Shown: in pieces, positions 38,185 through 46,969 of the stretch
Position numbering within the stretch: position 1 is the first letter of the stretch
Layout of the letters: every line of letters starts with the position of its first letter
NCBI GenBank assembly: GCA_016703525.1
Contig: JADJBW010000005.1
Span: forward strand, 1-64,000
DNA length: 64,000 bases
Direction: 5' to 3'
Source of the DNA: Actinomycetota bacterium
GTDB taxonomy: Bacteria; Actinomycetota; Acidimicrobiia; Acidimicrobiales; Microtrichaceae
Program-made: the position numbers and the translations under genes
Notes under the pieces: generated by a model
The model's database searches: none
What the model was told of the DNA's origin: nothing
The model's input: the letters and a program-made list of their open reading frames with translations, nothing else

Positions 38185-38199
38185 CTGACGCCCCGTCAG
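38185..38199. promoter_or_regulatory. CTGACG palindrome (putative TetR-type operator), site 3
   Basis: CTGACGCCCCGTCAG, same core as sites 1 and 2. It is 22 bp before the amidohydrolase ATG and 49 bp before the divergent PhyH ATG, so one protein could control both. Confidence 0.65.
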
Positions 38200-38247
38200 G
38201 TAACGGACGTCGGTCAAGCCGTCGGCCCTCCCGTATCCTGGGGACTC

Positions 38248-39072
38248 ATGCTTCCCGACGCGACAGCCATGCGTGATGCGGCGACGAGCTTTCAGCGCGA
38301 CGGTGTGGCCGTCGTGCGCGGCCTGCTGTCCGAGGGCGAGGTCGATCTGGTGGAACGAGCGATCGACCGCGTCGTCGCCGATCCGTCGGAACTGGCGATC
38401 GTGATGGACGAGGACGGCGCCGGGCGATTCATCGAGGACTTCCGCGCCGCCGGGCGGTTTTCCGAGATCGCACGGATCGTGACGTCATCGGCCATCGGTG
38501 CCTGGTGCGGCGAGATGATGGACGCCTCGCTCGTTCGGTTCCACCACGACCACGTGCTGGTGAAGGAACCGGGGACCCGGCTGCGCACGCCATGGCACCA
38601 GGATCTGCCGTACTACAACATCGAGGGCTCGCAGAACGTGAGCGTGTGGATTCCGGTCGACCCGGTGTCGCGCGATGCGGCGCTCGAGTTCGTCGCCGGG
38701 TCGCACACCGGGTCGTGGTTCACCCCGCGGACCTTCGCCGGCGACACCGCTCGTTGGTTCCCCGAAGGCACGTTCCCCGAGGTGCCCGATATCGACGCCG
38801 ACCGCGATGCGTACCCGATCGTTGGCTGGGGGCTCGAACCGGGCGACGCCGTGTTCTTCCACATGCTCACGCTGCATGCGGGCGGCGGCGTCGAGGACGA
38901 TCGGCGGCGGCGCGTCCTGTCGCTGCGTTTCGTCGGCGACGACATGGTGTTCGCGCCGCGGGAGTGGAAGACATCGCCCCCGTTCCCCGAGCTCGACCGG
39001 TTGGAAGCCGGCGCCCCGCTCGACCATCCGCTGTTCCCGGTGATCTGGTCGAGGCCCCTCGACGCCCCCTGA
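38248..39072 (+). CDS. PhyH-family 2-oxoglutarate/Fe(II)-dependent dioxygenase
   Basis: 274 residues from ATG 38248. The iron ligands are visible: TPWHQDLPYYN (HxD) near residue 119 and HMLTLHAGGG with the distal histidine near 211, followed by RRRRVLSLRFVGDD that supplies the arginine for 2-oxoglutarate. The N-terminal FQRDGVAVVRGLLSEGEVD is typical of the phytanoyl-CoA hydroxylase family. It hydroxylates an acyl-CoA, alkyl or similar substrate with O2. Divergent from the amidohydrolase and probably under the same operator. Confidence 0.85.
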   Translation: MLPDATAMRDAATSFQRDGVAVVRGLLSEGEVDLVERAIDRVVADPSELAIVMDEDGAGRFIEDFRAAGRFSEIARIVTSSAIGAWCGEMMDASLVRFHHDHVLVKEPGTRLRTPWHQDLPYYNIEGSQNVSVWIPVDPVSRDAALEFVAGSHTGSWFTPRTFAGDTARWFPEGTFPEVPDIDADRDAYPIVGWGLEPGDAVFFHMLTLHAGGGVEDDRRRRVLSLRFVGDDMVFAPREWKTSPPFPELDRLEAGAPLDHPLFPVIWSRPLDAP

Positions 39073-39165
39073 GACTCAGCCGCGGCCGATGCCGGCAGCG
39101 CCGGCCAACGCGAGGCGAGGGCAACTGCCGCCCGCAGCCCCTGCAGGGCCGTTACGCTCCGGCAC

Positions 39166-39738
39166 GTGCGTCTGATGAGCCTGCTCGTAGATGGCGCCGC
39201 GTGGACCGCCCTCGCCGCCGTGATCGCGATGATCGTGCTCGCGCTCCGCCGCCGGTTGGCCGTGAGCCGGAACCAGCCGTCCGGAGCTCCGCTGCGTTGG
39301 CTCGCTTCGCCGGGGCGAGCTCCGATGCTGCACCGTCGCCTTCGGGCATCCGTGGCCAGCGTTCGATCGATCGTTCCGCCGCCGTCTCGCCGCCGTGGCA
39401 CCTCGCCGTGGGAGGCCGATGCCGCCGAGGTCGAGCGCCTGGCAGCACACCTCGCACGCGAGTTGGTTCGCGCCGCTCGGCTTCCGCTCGTCGCTCGCCA
39501 TCGGGCGCTCAACCCGATCGCGACCCGCGTGCGCGAGCACGAGGCGCAGGCGCGCGAACTGATCCAACTCGTCGCCCGGTACGACCCCGTGGAACTCGAT
39601 AGCGATCAGTGGCGCGAGCGGACCGATTCGCTCCACACGCGGTTGGCGAACCTTCGCGCCGCAGGTGACGAGTTGGACCGTGCCGAAGGGCTGACCGTCG
39701 AGCCGACTGCCATCGAGCGGTCGCCCGGCGTATCCTGA
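39166..39738 (+). CDS. Membrane-anchored protein, unknown function
   Basis: 190 residues from GTG 39166. One N-terminal helix (AAWTALAAVIAMIVLALRRRL) then an Arg-rich basic stretch and two long charged helices (DAAEVERLAAHLARELVRAA; REHEAQARELIQLVARYD; LHTRLANLRAAGDELDR), so a cytoplasmic coiled coil tied to the membrane. No family recognised. It precedes the small charged protein and the hydrolase on the same strand. Confidence 0.5.
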   Translation: MRLMSLLVDGAAWTALAAVIAMIVLALRRRLAVSRNQPSGAPLRWLASPGRAPMLHRRLRASVASVRSIVPPPSRRRGTSPWEADAAEVERLAAHLARELVRAARLPLVARHRALNPIATRVREHEAQARELIQLVARYDPVELDSDQWRERTDSLHTRLANLRAAGDELDRAEGLTVEPTAIERSPGVS

Positions 39739-39814
39739 TCGGTCGGCACGAAGTCGGCGATACGCCGACGCCCGCCGTGCATCCCTCGCACGGCGACTGA
39801 GAAGGAGACCCACT

Positions 39815-40099
39815 ATGGGTGTGCAGCGAACAAGTTTTGGAAAACTGCAGCGAGATCGCGCGAAGAAGGCGAAGGCGGCGGCGAAGCGCGAGCGCCGAAT
39901 GAGCGCCGGCGAGGAGACCGAAGCGATCGACAACGAGCAGATCGACGCCCTTCTTGGCGACGACGACAAGGAGCTCAGCGCGGCCGAACTCCTGGAGCTG
40001 ATCGAGAAGATCCACAAGCAGTTCGAGGACGAAGACATCACGTTCGAGGAGTTCGAGGAGCGCAAGCTCGAGCTCTTCGCCCGCCTCCCGATCGACTGA
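39815..40099 (+). CDS. Small charged helical protein, unknown function
   Basis: 94 residues behind a strong ribosome site (GAGAAGGAGA, 6 bp before the ATG). The first 30 residues are very basic (KLQRDRAKKAKAAAKRERR), the rest very acidic with a predicted coiled coil (AAELLELIEKIHKQFEDED). This bipolar layout could bind nucleic acid through its head; that is inference. It lies 8 bp before the hydrolase gene. Confidence 0.7.
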   Translation: MGVQRTSFGKLQRDRAKKAKAAAKRERRMSAGEETEAIDNEQIDALLGDDDKELSAAELLELIEKIHKQFEDEDITFEEFEERKLELFARLPID

Positions 40100-40107
40100 T
40101 CTGCCCG

Positions 40108-41157
40108 ATGCCGAGCCACGCGAACCACCCCTGGCGCCTGCGGATCGCATGCGGGCTGCTCTCAGGAGCAGCCGCGGGTGTCGCGGCCACGGTCGCGACG
40201 CGTGCGCTCGGTCATCGTCGGCGCGGCGCCACGTCGCCCGAACTCGATGCGCTTGCCCGCCCGCTCGACGACGCCCAGGTGATCCATCACGAGCTCCGGA
40301 CCGCCGACGGCGGTCGGCTGCACGCGGCGGAGTCGGGCAGGCCAACCGGGCGCCCCGTGGTGTTCATGCACGGCGTGACGCTCCAGTGGTGGGTGTGGAC
40401 TGCGGTCATGCGCCTCGCAGGCGATCGGTTCCGCTGCGTCGCGTGGGACATGCGGGGACACGGACGATCGATCCCGGGGCGCGACGGCGTCACGCTCGAG
40501 GCGGCGGCGGACGACCTCGCGATCCTGCTCAACGACTTGGACCTTCGCGATGCGCTGCTCGTCGGACACTCGATGGGCGGCATGGTGCTCGGTCGATTCC
40601 TCGCCCAGTACGACGAGTTGGCGCAGCGGCGAGTCGCCGGCGTCGCGTTCGTCGCCACGTCAGCGGCGCCCGCGTCCCTCGGCCCGATCCGCGGCGGACT
40701 CGGTGGCGCGATTCGGGTGCTCGGTCCGCTCAGCGACCTCATCGAGCGCTTCCCCGCGCTGCGCTACGACTGGCCCGACGACGACGTCGCCGCCGCGCTG
40801 GTCGCCATGGCCTTCGGCCCCAAGGCGTCGGCACGCATGATCGATGACGTGCGGCGGATGGAGACCGAGATGGATGTCGATGCGCTCGGCGAGGCCGGAC
40901 GGGCGATCGCCGCCCACAATGTCCGTGTCGAACTCGCCGGCCTCGGCCTTCCCACCACGGTGATCGTCGGCGACCACGATCGGCTCACGCCCCCGGCGCA
41001 CGCACGGCTGCTGGCCGACACCATCCCGAACGCAGAGCTCGTGATACTCCACGACATCGGCCATCAGGTGATGCAGGAAGCGCCCGACCGCCTCGTCGCC
41101 GAACTCCGGCGCCTCGATGCCGAGCGCGCCGCGAGTGAGGTCAGCGACCAGGGCTGA
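40108..41157 (+). CDS. Alpha/beta-hydrolase with N-terminal membrane helix
   Basis: 349 residues. A hydrophobic segment (IACGLLSGAAAGVAATVAT, residues 12-30) anchors or exports it. The hydrolase core has VVFMHGVTLQWWVWT near 90, DMRGHGRS near 116, nucleophile LLVGHSMGGMVLG near 150, acid candidate VIVGDHDRLTPP near 292 and the late histidine LHDIGHQVM near 316. The complete triad and the MRGHGRS segment resemble epoxide hydrolase/chloroperoxidase-like enzymes. It ends by a 17-bp convergent overlap with the methyltransferase. Substrate unknown. Confidence 0.8.
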   Translation: MPSHANHPWRLRIACGLLSGAAAGVAATVATRALGHRRRGATSPELDALARPLDDAQVIHHELRTADGGRLHAAESGRPTGRPVVFMHGVTLQWWVWTAVMRLAGDRFRCVAWDMRGHGRSIPGRDGVTLEAAADDLAILLNDLDLRDALLVGHSMGGMVLGRFLAQYDELAQRRVAGVAFVATSAAPASLGPIRGGLGGAIRVLGPLSDLIERFPALRYDWPDDDVAAALVAMAFGPKASARMIDDVRRMETEMDVDALGEAGRAIAAHNVRVELAGLGLPTTVIVGDHDRLTPPAHARLLADTIPNAELVILHDIGHQVMQEAPDRLVAELRRLDAERAASEVSDQG

Positions 41158-41779
41158 CGGCCCGTCCGAGCACGTGCGGCGACACCGGCGTCGGCATGTG
41201 CGCGACATCGAGGTGCAGCCGACGGAAGGTCAGATCCTCGAACCCGGCTGCCTCCAGCGCAGTCACCGTGTCGCGCGCGGCATGACAACCGCCGAACAGG
41301 TGCGGCCACACATGATCGACGCCGCGTTGCACGGCGGCGAGCCGGCGAGTCGGGGCGACGACGTGCTCGTAGAACAGCACGCTCCCACCGGGGCGCAGCA
41401 CACGCCGTGCCTCCGAGAGTGCGGCGGCCACGTCGCCGATGGAACACAGCACGAGCGAGAAGACCACCGCGTCGACCGAGCCGGTCTCGACCGGAAGTTC
41501 CTCCGCCACGGCGTCGCGCACCTCGATCGGCATCGACGCGTGACCCGCCGCGACCTCCGCCGCGTCGCGCAGATACGGCTCGGGTTCGAGCGCGAGCACC
41601 GACTCGACCGTCGTCGGGTAGCGAGCGAAGTTCGAGCCGGAGCCCGCGCCCACTTCGACCACGCGGCCGAGGGCAGGGGCCAGCAGTTCGGTGCGATGGC
41701 GGGCGAGCATCGAGTCCGACGCCTGCGCGAGCCGGGCGTAGAAGCGAGCAAAGATCGGATGATGCACCGTGGTCGGCAT
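41141..41779 (-). CDS. SAM-dependent methyltransferase (class I)
   Basis: 212 residues from ATG 41779 (MPTTVHHPIFARFYARLA). SAM-binding motif I VVEVGAGSGSNFARYP near residue 42, motif II ALEPEPYLRDAA, post-motifs VDAVVFSLVLCSIGD near 105 and LRPGGSVLFYEHV near 135, typical of UbiE-like enzymes acting on lipids or quinones. Its ATG overlaps the TGA of the upstream thioesterase reading frame (TGATG), so the pair is probably coupled. The substrate is not known. Confidence 0.8.
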   Translation of the reverse strand: MPTTVHHPIFARFYARLAQASDSMLARHRTELLAPALGRVVEVGAGSGSNFARYPTTVESVLALEPEPYLRDAAEVAAGHASMPIEVRDAVAEELPVETGSVDAVVFSLVLCSIGDVAAALSEARRVLRPGGSVLFYEHVVAPTRRLAAVQRGVDHVWPHLFGGCHAARDTVTALEAAGFEDLTFRRLHLDVAHMPTPVSPHVLGRAVSPGR

Positions 41780-42661
41780 CAGTGCTCCTCGTGGTTCATC
41801 GGCGTCTGATCCGCCATGGTCACGGTTGGGATGTGCTCGGGTCCGTGTCTGCGTCGCGCGCCGACGGCGGACCCGCACGAGCCCTTCCTGGGCGACGGTC
41901 GCCACGTGCGTTCCGTCGGAGCCGAACACGTGAGCCAGGGCCAGCCCACGCGAGTTGGCCACGCCGTGCCCGGCAAGGTCGAAGAGCAACCAGTCGTCGA
42001 CCCGGAACGGGCGGTGGAACCAGATGGCGTGGTCGAGGCTCGCCGCCATCAGCTCGTCCCAGTTCTCACCCGCCGGATGCGGAAGCACCGCGACCCCGAG
42101 CGGGTACTCGTCGGACAGGTACGCGAACGCGCACGCATGAAGCGCCGGGTCGTCGCCAAGATCGTGGATTGCCCGCATCCATGCCGTCGCGACCGTGTCG
42201 GGCTCACGCTGGTAGCGCACGCGGCGGTGCTCGAAGAACAGGTCGGTCTCGACGGGTTCCAACTCGTCGGGCGACGGAACGGTGGGCGCCGAGAACCGCT
42301 GCACATCCGCACCCGCTTCGTCGACCTGAAAGCTCGCGATCAGGTTCAGGATCGCTCCGCCCGCCTGGAAGGCGATCACCTGGCGGGTGGCGAACGACCG
42401 GCCGTCGCGCACGCGCTCCACCTCGAACAGCACCGGCTGGGTTTCGATGCCGGGGCGGACGAAGTAGGCGTGGAGCGAGTGCGCCCGGAACTCCGACGAC
42501 ACGGTGAGCGTCGCGGCGCGCAGCGCCTGAGCGACCACCTGGCCGCCGTACACGCGGCCCCAGCCGAGGTCGGGCCCCGCGCCGAGGAACGCGTCGGGCT
42601 TGACCGGGTCGAGTTCGAGCAGATCCCGAAGGCCGCCGACCGTGTGCACCGATATCGCCAT
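41779..42661 (-). CDS. tesB: Acyl-CoA thioesterase II, TesB-like (one frameshift near its end)
   Basis: From ATG 42661. Double hot-dog layout: GWGRVYGGQVVAQALRAAT near residue 33 and HSLHAYFVRPG near 60 in the first half, SLDHAIWFHRPFRVDDWLLF near 230 in the second. VANSRGLALAHVFGSDG near 255 and VATVAQEGLVRVR end the family domain. As written, the frame runs on into the methyltransferase (506 residues); a one-base change near 41,860 restores an ending ARRRHGPEHIPTVTMADQTP and a stop exactly overlapping the methyltransferase ATG. I take the apparent fusion to be an error. TesB hydrolyses acyl-CoA to free acid. Confidence 0.75.
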
Positions 42662-42673
42662 GGGCGATCGACG

Positions 42674-43873
42674 CTAGCGGAGCACCCGCCCGCCCCGGCC
42701 GTCACCGACCCCGCAACGGCTGCCACCGCCCGATCGAGGCGCCGCATCGCCTCCCACATGCCGGGCTCGTCGACGGTGGTGAAGCACAGGCGGATCCGCG
42801 GGTCGGGTGCATCGTCGGAGCGGAACACCGACCCCGGCACGAACGCCATCCCCTGATCGAGTGCCGCGGCGAGCACCGGCGTGGCGTCGTCCACGTCGCG
42901 CACGCGCGCCCACACGAACATGCCGCCATCGGGGTCGTCGACTCCAATCGGTCGCCCAGCACCGATCTCGCCGCAGCGACGAGCGCCTCGAGCGGGCGCG
43001 GTAACAGGCCCGCACGGCCGACAGGTGCCGGTCGAGGGAAGGGCTCATCGGCCAACAGGTCGGCGGCGATGCGCTGATCGAGCGTGGCGGTATGCAGGTC
43101 GACCGACTGCTTCGCGACCACCAACTCGTCGCGCCACGCCAGCGGAGCGACGATCCACCCGACGCGCAGCCCGGAGCGATCACCTTCGACACCGTGCCGA
43201 GCGACGCGGCGAATTCGGTCCGGCAGCGAAGCCGGGCCAGGGTCGGGCCGCGCCACCGAAGCCGCCCGTACGGGTCGTCCTCGACGATCAGGAAGCCGTA
43301 CCGCTCGGCGAGCGATGCCAGGTGGTCGCGGCGGGCGTCGCTCAACGTCGACCCGGAGGGGTTCGACAGGTCGGTCACGACCGACACGAGTCGCGGGCGA
43401 ATTCCGGCGGCGAGATGCTCGGCGAGCACGTCGGTCCGCATGCCGTCGCGGTCGCCGGCGATCGGCAGAAGCCGGGCGCCGTTGGAGCGGAACGCCTGGA
43501 TCGCACCGAGGTACCCCGGCTGCTCGACGGCCACGACTTCGCCGGGACGCACGCCGACGCGGGCGAGCAGGTCGAGACCCTGCCGCGAACCGGTCGTCAC
43601 GACGACCCGCTCGGGTTCGACCCCTCGCTCGCAGCGATCACGTCGCAGCTCGGCGAGCCCCTCGGTCGGGGCGCGTATTGAAGTGAGCGACTGGGCGAGT
43701 CGGCCAACGCTCGCCGCGCCGCCGCGGGCGATCCGCACCGCTGGCAACAGCGCCGGGTCGGGCAGCCCGCCGGCCAGCGACAGCATGCCGGGACGCTCCG
43801 TCAGTCGCAGGAGGTCGCGGATCGCCGACGATGGGGCGAGGGGACGGGTGCGGCACCGGGAACGGGGCGGCAC
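42674..43873 (-). CDS. PLP-dependent aminotransferase, class I (MocR/LysN-like), frameshifted
   Basis: The three frames join into one protein: PGMLSLAGGLPDPALLP, TTGSRQGLDLLARV, VAVEQPGYLGAIQAFR, YGFLIVEDDPYGRLRW and LGTVSKVIAPG with the PLP lysine in SK, then in other frames RVGWIVAPLAWRDELVVAKQ and MFVWARVRDVDDATPVLAAA, ending FRSDDAPDPRIRLCFTTVDE. Breaks lie near 43,190 and 42,930. The aminotransferase has no DNA-binding head in this window; with GTG 43873 it is about 400 residues. It resembles 2-aminoadipate transaminase-type enzymes and the catalytic half of MocR regulators. It is divergent from the HTH gene. Confidence 0.7.
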   Translation of the reverse strand: MPPRSRCRTRPLAPSSAIRDLLRLTERPGMLSLAGGLPDPALLPAVRIARGGAASVGRLAQSLTSIRAPTEGLAELRRDRCERGVEPERVVVTTGSRQGLDLLARVGVRPGEVVAVEQPGYLGAIQAFRSNGARLLPIAGDRDGMRTDVLAEHLAAGIRPRLVSVVTDLSNPSGSTLSDARRDHLASLAERYGFLIVEDDPYGRLRWRGPTLARLRCRTEFAASLGTVSKVIAPGCASGGSSLRWRGATSWWSRSSRSTCIPPRSISASPPTCWPMSPSLDRHLSAVRACYRARSRRSSLRRDRCWATDWSRRPRWRHVRVGARARRGRRHAGARRGTRSGDGVRAGVGVPLRRCTRPADPPVLHHRRRARHVGGDAAPRSGGGSRCGVGDGRGGRVLR

Positions 43874-44019
43874 CGGAACGAGCAGCCGGGTTCGCTGCGG
43901 GATCAGCTGGCGGTGGGAGCCGCGGCGACCGGGGAGCTGCGGTGATCGGGTTCGACGACATCGAACGAGCACACCACCGACGCCGGTGGCACCAGTGCTG
44001 GCGGAACAGGGGATCGCCA

Positions 44020-44861
44020 TGGGTAGAGCGGCACCACCACCCTCGGCGCCGCCTCGGTGGTTCGATGGCACCGTGGCCCGTCGATCCGATCTGGCAGCGT
44101 TCCGGCGCGGCGACGCCGGCGTGTCGCCGGCCGAGGTGGGCCTCGTGCCGGGGCGCGGCGGCGCACGCCGGGGTTGCGACGCGAGGAGGTCGCACTGCTC
44201 GCGGGCGTGTCGGTCAGCTGGTACACGTGGCCTCGAACAGGGACGCCAGATCAACGTGTCGGCCGACGTGCTCGACTCGCTCGCACGCGTGCTGCGCCTC
44301 GACGCCGTCGAGACCGACCATCTCCACCAGCTCGCCGACTCGCCGCGAGTGGCAATCGCCACATCGGCCAATCCCGATGTTCCACCATGGGCGCGCCGGC
44401 TGCTCGACTCGCTCGCACCGGCGCCCGCGTATGTGCTCGGCCCCACCTGGGACTACCTGGCGTGGAACGACGAGCAAGCCACCCTCTTCCCGCAGCTCGC
44501 CACCCTCGAGGCGCCGCACCGCAACCTCGTGTGGGCCATGTTCGCGGTGCCCGAGACGCTTGCAGCTCATCATCGACTGGGAGGACGAAGGCGCCGGGTG
44601 CTGTCGCAGTTCCGAGCCGACATCACGCCGCTGCGCGACGACCCGACCGTCGCCGCACTCATCGACGCGTTGCACAACGCCAGCGACGAGTTCGCCACAT
44701 GGTGGGAACGCCACGATGTCGCCGCGTTCCAGACGCGGCTGCGCCGGTTCCGAACGCCGAACGGGCCGCGCGTGTTCGAATACCAACAACTCGTCGCCGC
44801 CGGCGCGCCTCAGCTGCGGTTCGTCGTGCAGCTTCCGCTGCCGCCCGACTCCCTACAGTGA
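44020..44861 (+). CDS. XRE-family regulator with MmyB-like ligand domain (frameshifted)
   Basis: A helix-turn-helix head in mixed frames: RRRTPGLRREEVALLAGVSV and SWYTWLEQGRQINVSADVLD, then LARVLRLDAVETDHLHQLA, all typical of actinobacterial MmyB-like regulators. The C-terminal ligand domain follows: YVLGPTWDYLAWNDEQATLF, WAMFAVPE, a short out-of-frame stretch reading LIIDWEDE in the second frame, then FRADITPLRDDPTVAALIDA and WWERHDVAAFQTRLRRFR. Breaks near 44,160, 44,210, 44,555 and 44,590. The exact start is uncertain. Such proteins usually control a divergent or adjacent oxidoreductase gene; here the divergent aminotransferase or the DsbA-like gene 4 bp downstream is the candidate. Confidence 0.65.
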
Positions 44862-44865
44862 CCGC

Positions 44866-45525
44866 ATGCGTGACGCCCTGCTCACCATAGAGATCTGGTC
44901 CGACCTGATCTGCCCCTGGTGCTACATCGGCAAACGCAACCTCGAGGCCGCACTCGCGGAGTTCCCGCACCGCGAGGCGGTGGCGCTGCGCTGGAGAGCG
45001 TTCCAGCTCGACCCCGACGCGCCGGCGGATGGGTCGATCGATCTGCACACCGCGCTGCAGGCGAAGTTCCACACCGATCGGGCCGGTGTCGACCAGATGC
45101 TCGAGCGCGTCTCGGGCGTCGCCGCCGATGCCGGGCTCGCCTACCGGTTCGACATCGCACGACGCTCCGGCACCTTCGATGCGCACCGGCTGATGGAGCA
45201 CGCACGAGTTGAGGGATGCGCCGACGCCCTGGCCGAGACGCTGTTCGACGCCTACTTCTGCCGGGGCGCCAACCTGGGCGATCGCGACACGCTGGCCGAT
45301 CTGGCGGCGACCGTCGGCCTCGACCGCGCCGGCGTTCGGTCCCTGCTCGACACGGGAACGTATGGGGCGGAGGTTCGCGGCGACATCCGCACGGCCCGCG
45401 AGCTCGACATCAGCGGGGTGCCGTTCTTCCTGGCAAACGGCCGCGTCGGCGTCGCCGGCGCGCAGGCTCCACAGCGCCTACGGATGATGCTCGACCGGGC
45501 TTGGGAGCGCACCACGGCCGACTGA
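44866..45525 (+). CDS. DsbA-family oxidoreductase, FrnE-like
   Basis: 219 residues from ATG 44866. IEIWSDLICPWCYIGKRNLE carries the CPWC active-site pair of FrnE/2-hydroxychromene-carboxylate isomerase-like proteins, WRAFQLDPDAP and FDAHRLMEHAR follow, and ISGVPFFLANGRVGVAGAQ is the cis-proline loop. No signal peptide, so it works in the cytoplasm. Probably a disulfide isomerase or glutathione/mycothiol-dependent oxidoreductase. It begins 4 bp after the HTH gene, so they may form an operon. Confidence 0.85.
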   Translation: MRDALLTIEIWSDLICPWCYIGKRNLEAALAEFPHREAVALRWRAFQLDPDAPADGSIDLHTALQAKFHTDRAGVDQMLERVSGVAADAGLAYRFDIARRSGTFDAHRLMEHARVEGCADALAETLFDAYFCRGANLGDRDTLADLAATVGLDRAGVRSLLDTGTYGAEVRGDIRTARELDISGVPFFLANGRVGVAGAQAPQRLRMMLDRAWERTTAD

Positions 45526-45621
45526 CGCCCGGCTACCCTCCGGGCCTTGCCGACATACGGTGTCGCTCCCGTCCGGCCGTGGGACGACCGCGGCCGACGC
45601 TCCGCCGTACGCTGTCAGGCC

Positions 45622-46324
45622 GTGAAGCTCCTGGTCGTCTCGCCGCACTTCGACGATGCCCCCTCAGCCTCGGGCAGGCCATGGTCGACGGTGAGCTGTC
45701 GATCCACCGCGCGACCGTCGGCGTGTTGTTCGGCCGAACCAACTGGACGAAGTGGTTCCATCCGACCAGGGGCCGTTGGCCACTCGGGTCCGCAATCCGG
45801 TTCGGCGAGGAGGTCGTGAACGCCCGTCGCTTCGGCTACCGCTTCCGAGTCGCCGGGTTCGAGGAGGCGGTGCTGCGGAACGGATCGCTCGACACGACCA
45901 CCTCCTCGACCTCACCTTCGACCTGACCACTCGCCCGTGCTCGCCCTGGTGCTCGACCGGATGCGCCGATGGGCCGAGGAGCCGACGTGGTGATCGCGCC
46001 GCTCGGACTCGGCGACCACATCGACCATCGCCTCGCTGCGCACGCCGGGGCCTGATGGCGGCAGAGCGTTCCGTGTGCTTCTACGAGGACCGGCCGTACG
46101 CATCGGGGCTCGACGACGAGGGGATCGCGTCCCACGCCGCCGCTCTCGACCCCGCGTTGCGTCCGGTCGATGTGTCGGCGCCGATGGGGCGGACCAAGCA
46201 TCGGCGGCTCTGGTATCCGAGCCAGTTCCACGAATTCTTCCTCGACGCGATCGCCGCCGACGAGCGGGCCGCACGACGAGAGCGGCTCTGGGTCTCGCCC
46301 GGCAACGACGGGCGCCAGGCCTGA
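45622..46324 (+). CDS. PIG-L-family deacetylase (several frameshifts)
   Basis: Begins at GTG 45622 with KLLVVSPHFDDA, the zinc-binding HxDD of LmbE/PIG-L deacetylases; the next piece in another frame reads LSLGQAMVDGELSIHRATVG and FGRTNWTKWF. Further on VVIAPLGLGDHIDHRLAAHA (third frame) holds the HxxH zinc motif, and VCFYEDRPYASG and the C-terminal YPSQFHEFFLDAIAADE complete it. Breaks near 45,660, 45,900, 45,985 and 46,045. Members remove N-acetyl groups from sugars such as GlcNAc-inositol in mycothiol synthesis; the substrate here is unknown. Confidence 0.7.
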
Positions 46325-46334
46325 TCGGGCGGGC

Positions 46335-46862
46335 CTACCGCCGCGGCTCACGCGCGGGCGGGCCCCGCGGGGGGCGGGCCACGATCGGCAGCACCGTCAG
46401 CAGCGCCCCAGCCAGCAGCCCGCCGATCCACCGAGCCGGATCGGCATCCCACGCGAGCAGGGTCCCGCCCACCGCCGACCAGCGCACGGCAGCCGCGAGC
46501 AGCGCCGCGGCGACAACCACGTTGAGGGTCACGTGGAGACCGCTGGGCGGCGTCTCGATCGCGCCGAAACAGCCACACGAGGCCACCCCGCGCCGCCGAG
46601 CCACCTGCACCAGCGCTGCGAAGAGCCCGAACAGCGTCGCTGCACCGACCAGCACGGCGGGATGGGGTGCGGTCAGCAGCCCGATCGCCACCGCCACTTC
46701 GACAACCCCGCTCGCTCGACCGAACCACGGCACGGCACGGGCTTCGCCCACGACCGCCGCGACCAGCGGACGCACCGCGTCGGGCTGCAGGAGCTTGCCG
46801 ACGCCACCCGCCACCAGTACGACCGCGGCGCCGAGCACCAGCCACGTGAGAACGATGGTCAC
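46335..46862 (-). CDS. MauE/DoxX-like redox-associated membrane protein
   Basis: About 175 residues from GTG 46862, with four membrane helices: TIVLTWLVLGAAVVLVAGG, ASGVVEVAVAIGLLTA, LVGAATLFGLFAALVQVA and LNVVVAAALLAAAVRWSA. The loop RRGVASCGCFGAIETPPSG contains the C-G-C-F-G motif of MauE-type proteins, which help form or shuttle disulfides at the membrane. An upstream longer start would add an Arg/Ala-rich head. No thioredoxin partner is adjacent. Confidence 0.7.
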   Translation of the reverse strand: MTIVLTWLVLGAAVVLVAGGVGKLLQPDAVRPLVAAVVGEARAVPWFGRASGVVEVAVAIGLLTAPHPAVLVGAATLFGLFAALVQVARRRGVASCGCFGAIETPPSGLHVTLNVVVAAALLAAAVRWSAVGGTLLAWDADPARWIGGLLAGALLTVLPIVARPPRGPPAREPRR

Positions 46863-46969
46863 GACGAGGGTCAGGACTTCTTGGCGCGCGGTTCGGCGCA
46901 CCGCGGCGGCTCGCCGGGCATCTTCGATACACGGGCGGCCACGGAGCGTCGCCCAGCCCGGCGGCGAGG

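Noticed and set aside
39073..39165. Hairpin GCCGGC-AGC-GCCGGC after the PhyH gene as terminator
   Set aside because: The arms are self-palindromic 6-mers common in high-GC DNA and no longer stem supports them.
41153..41167. CTGACGGCCCGTCCG, a near match to the CTGACG palindrome
   Set aside because: One arm base is wrong and it lies in the overlapping ends of two convergent genes, not at a promoter.
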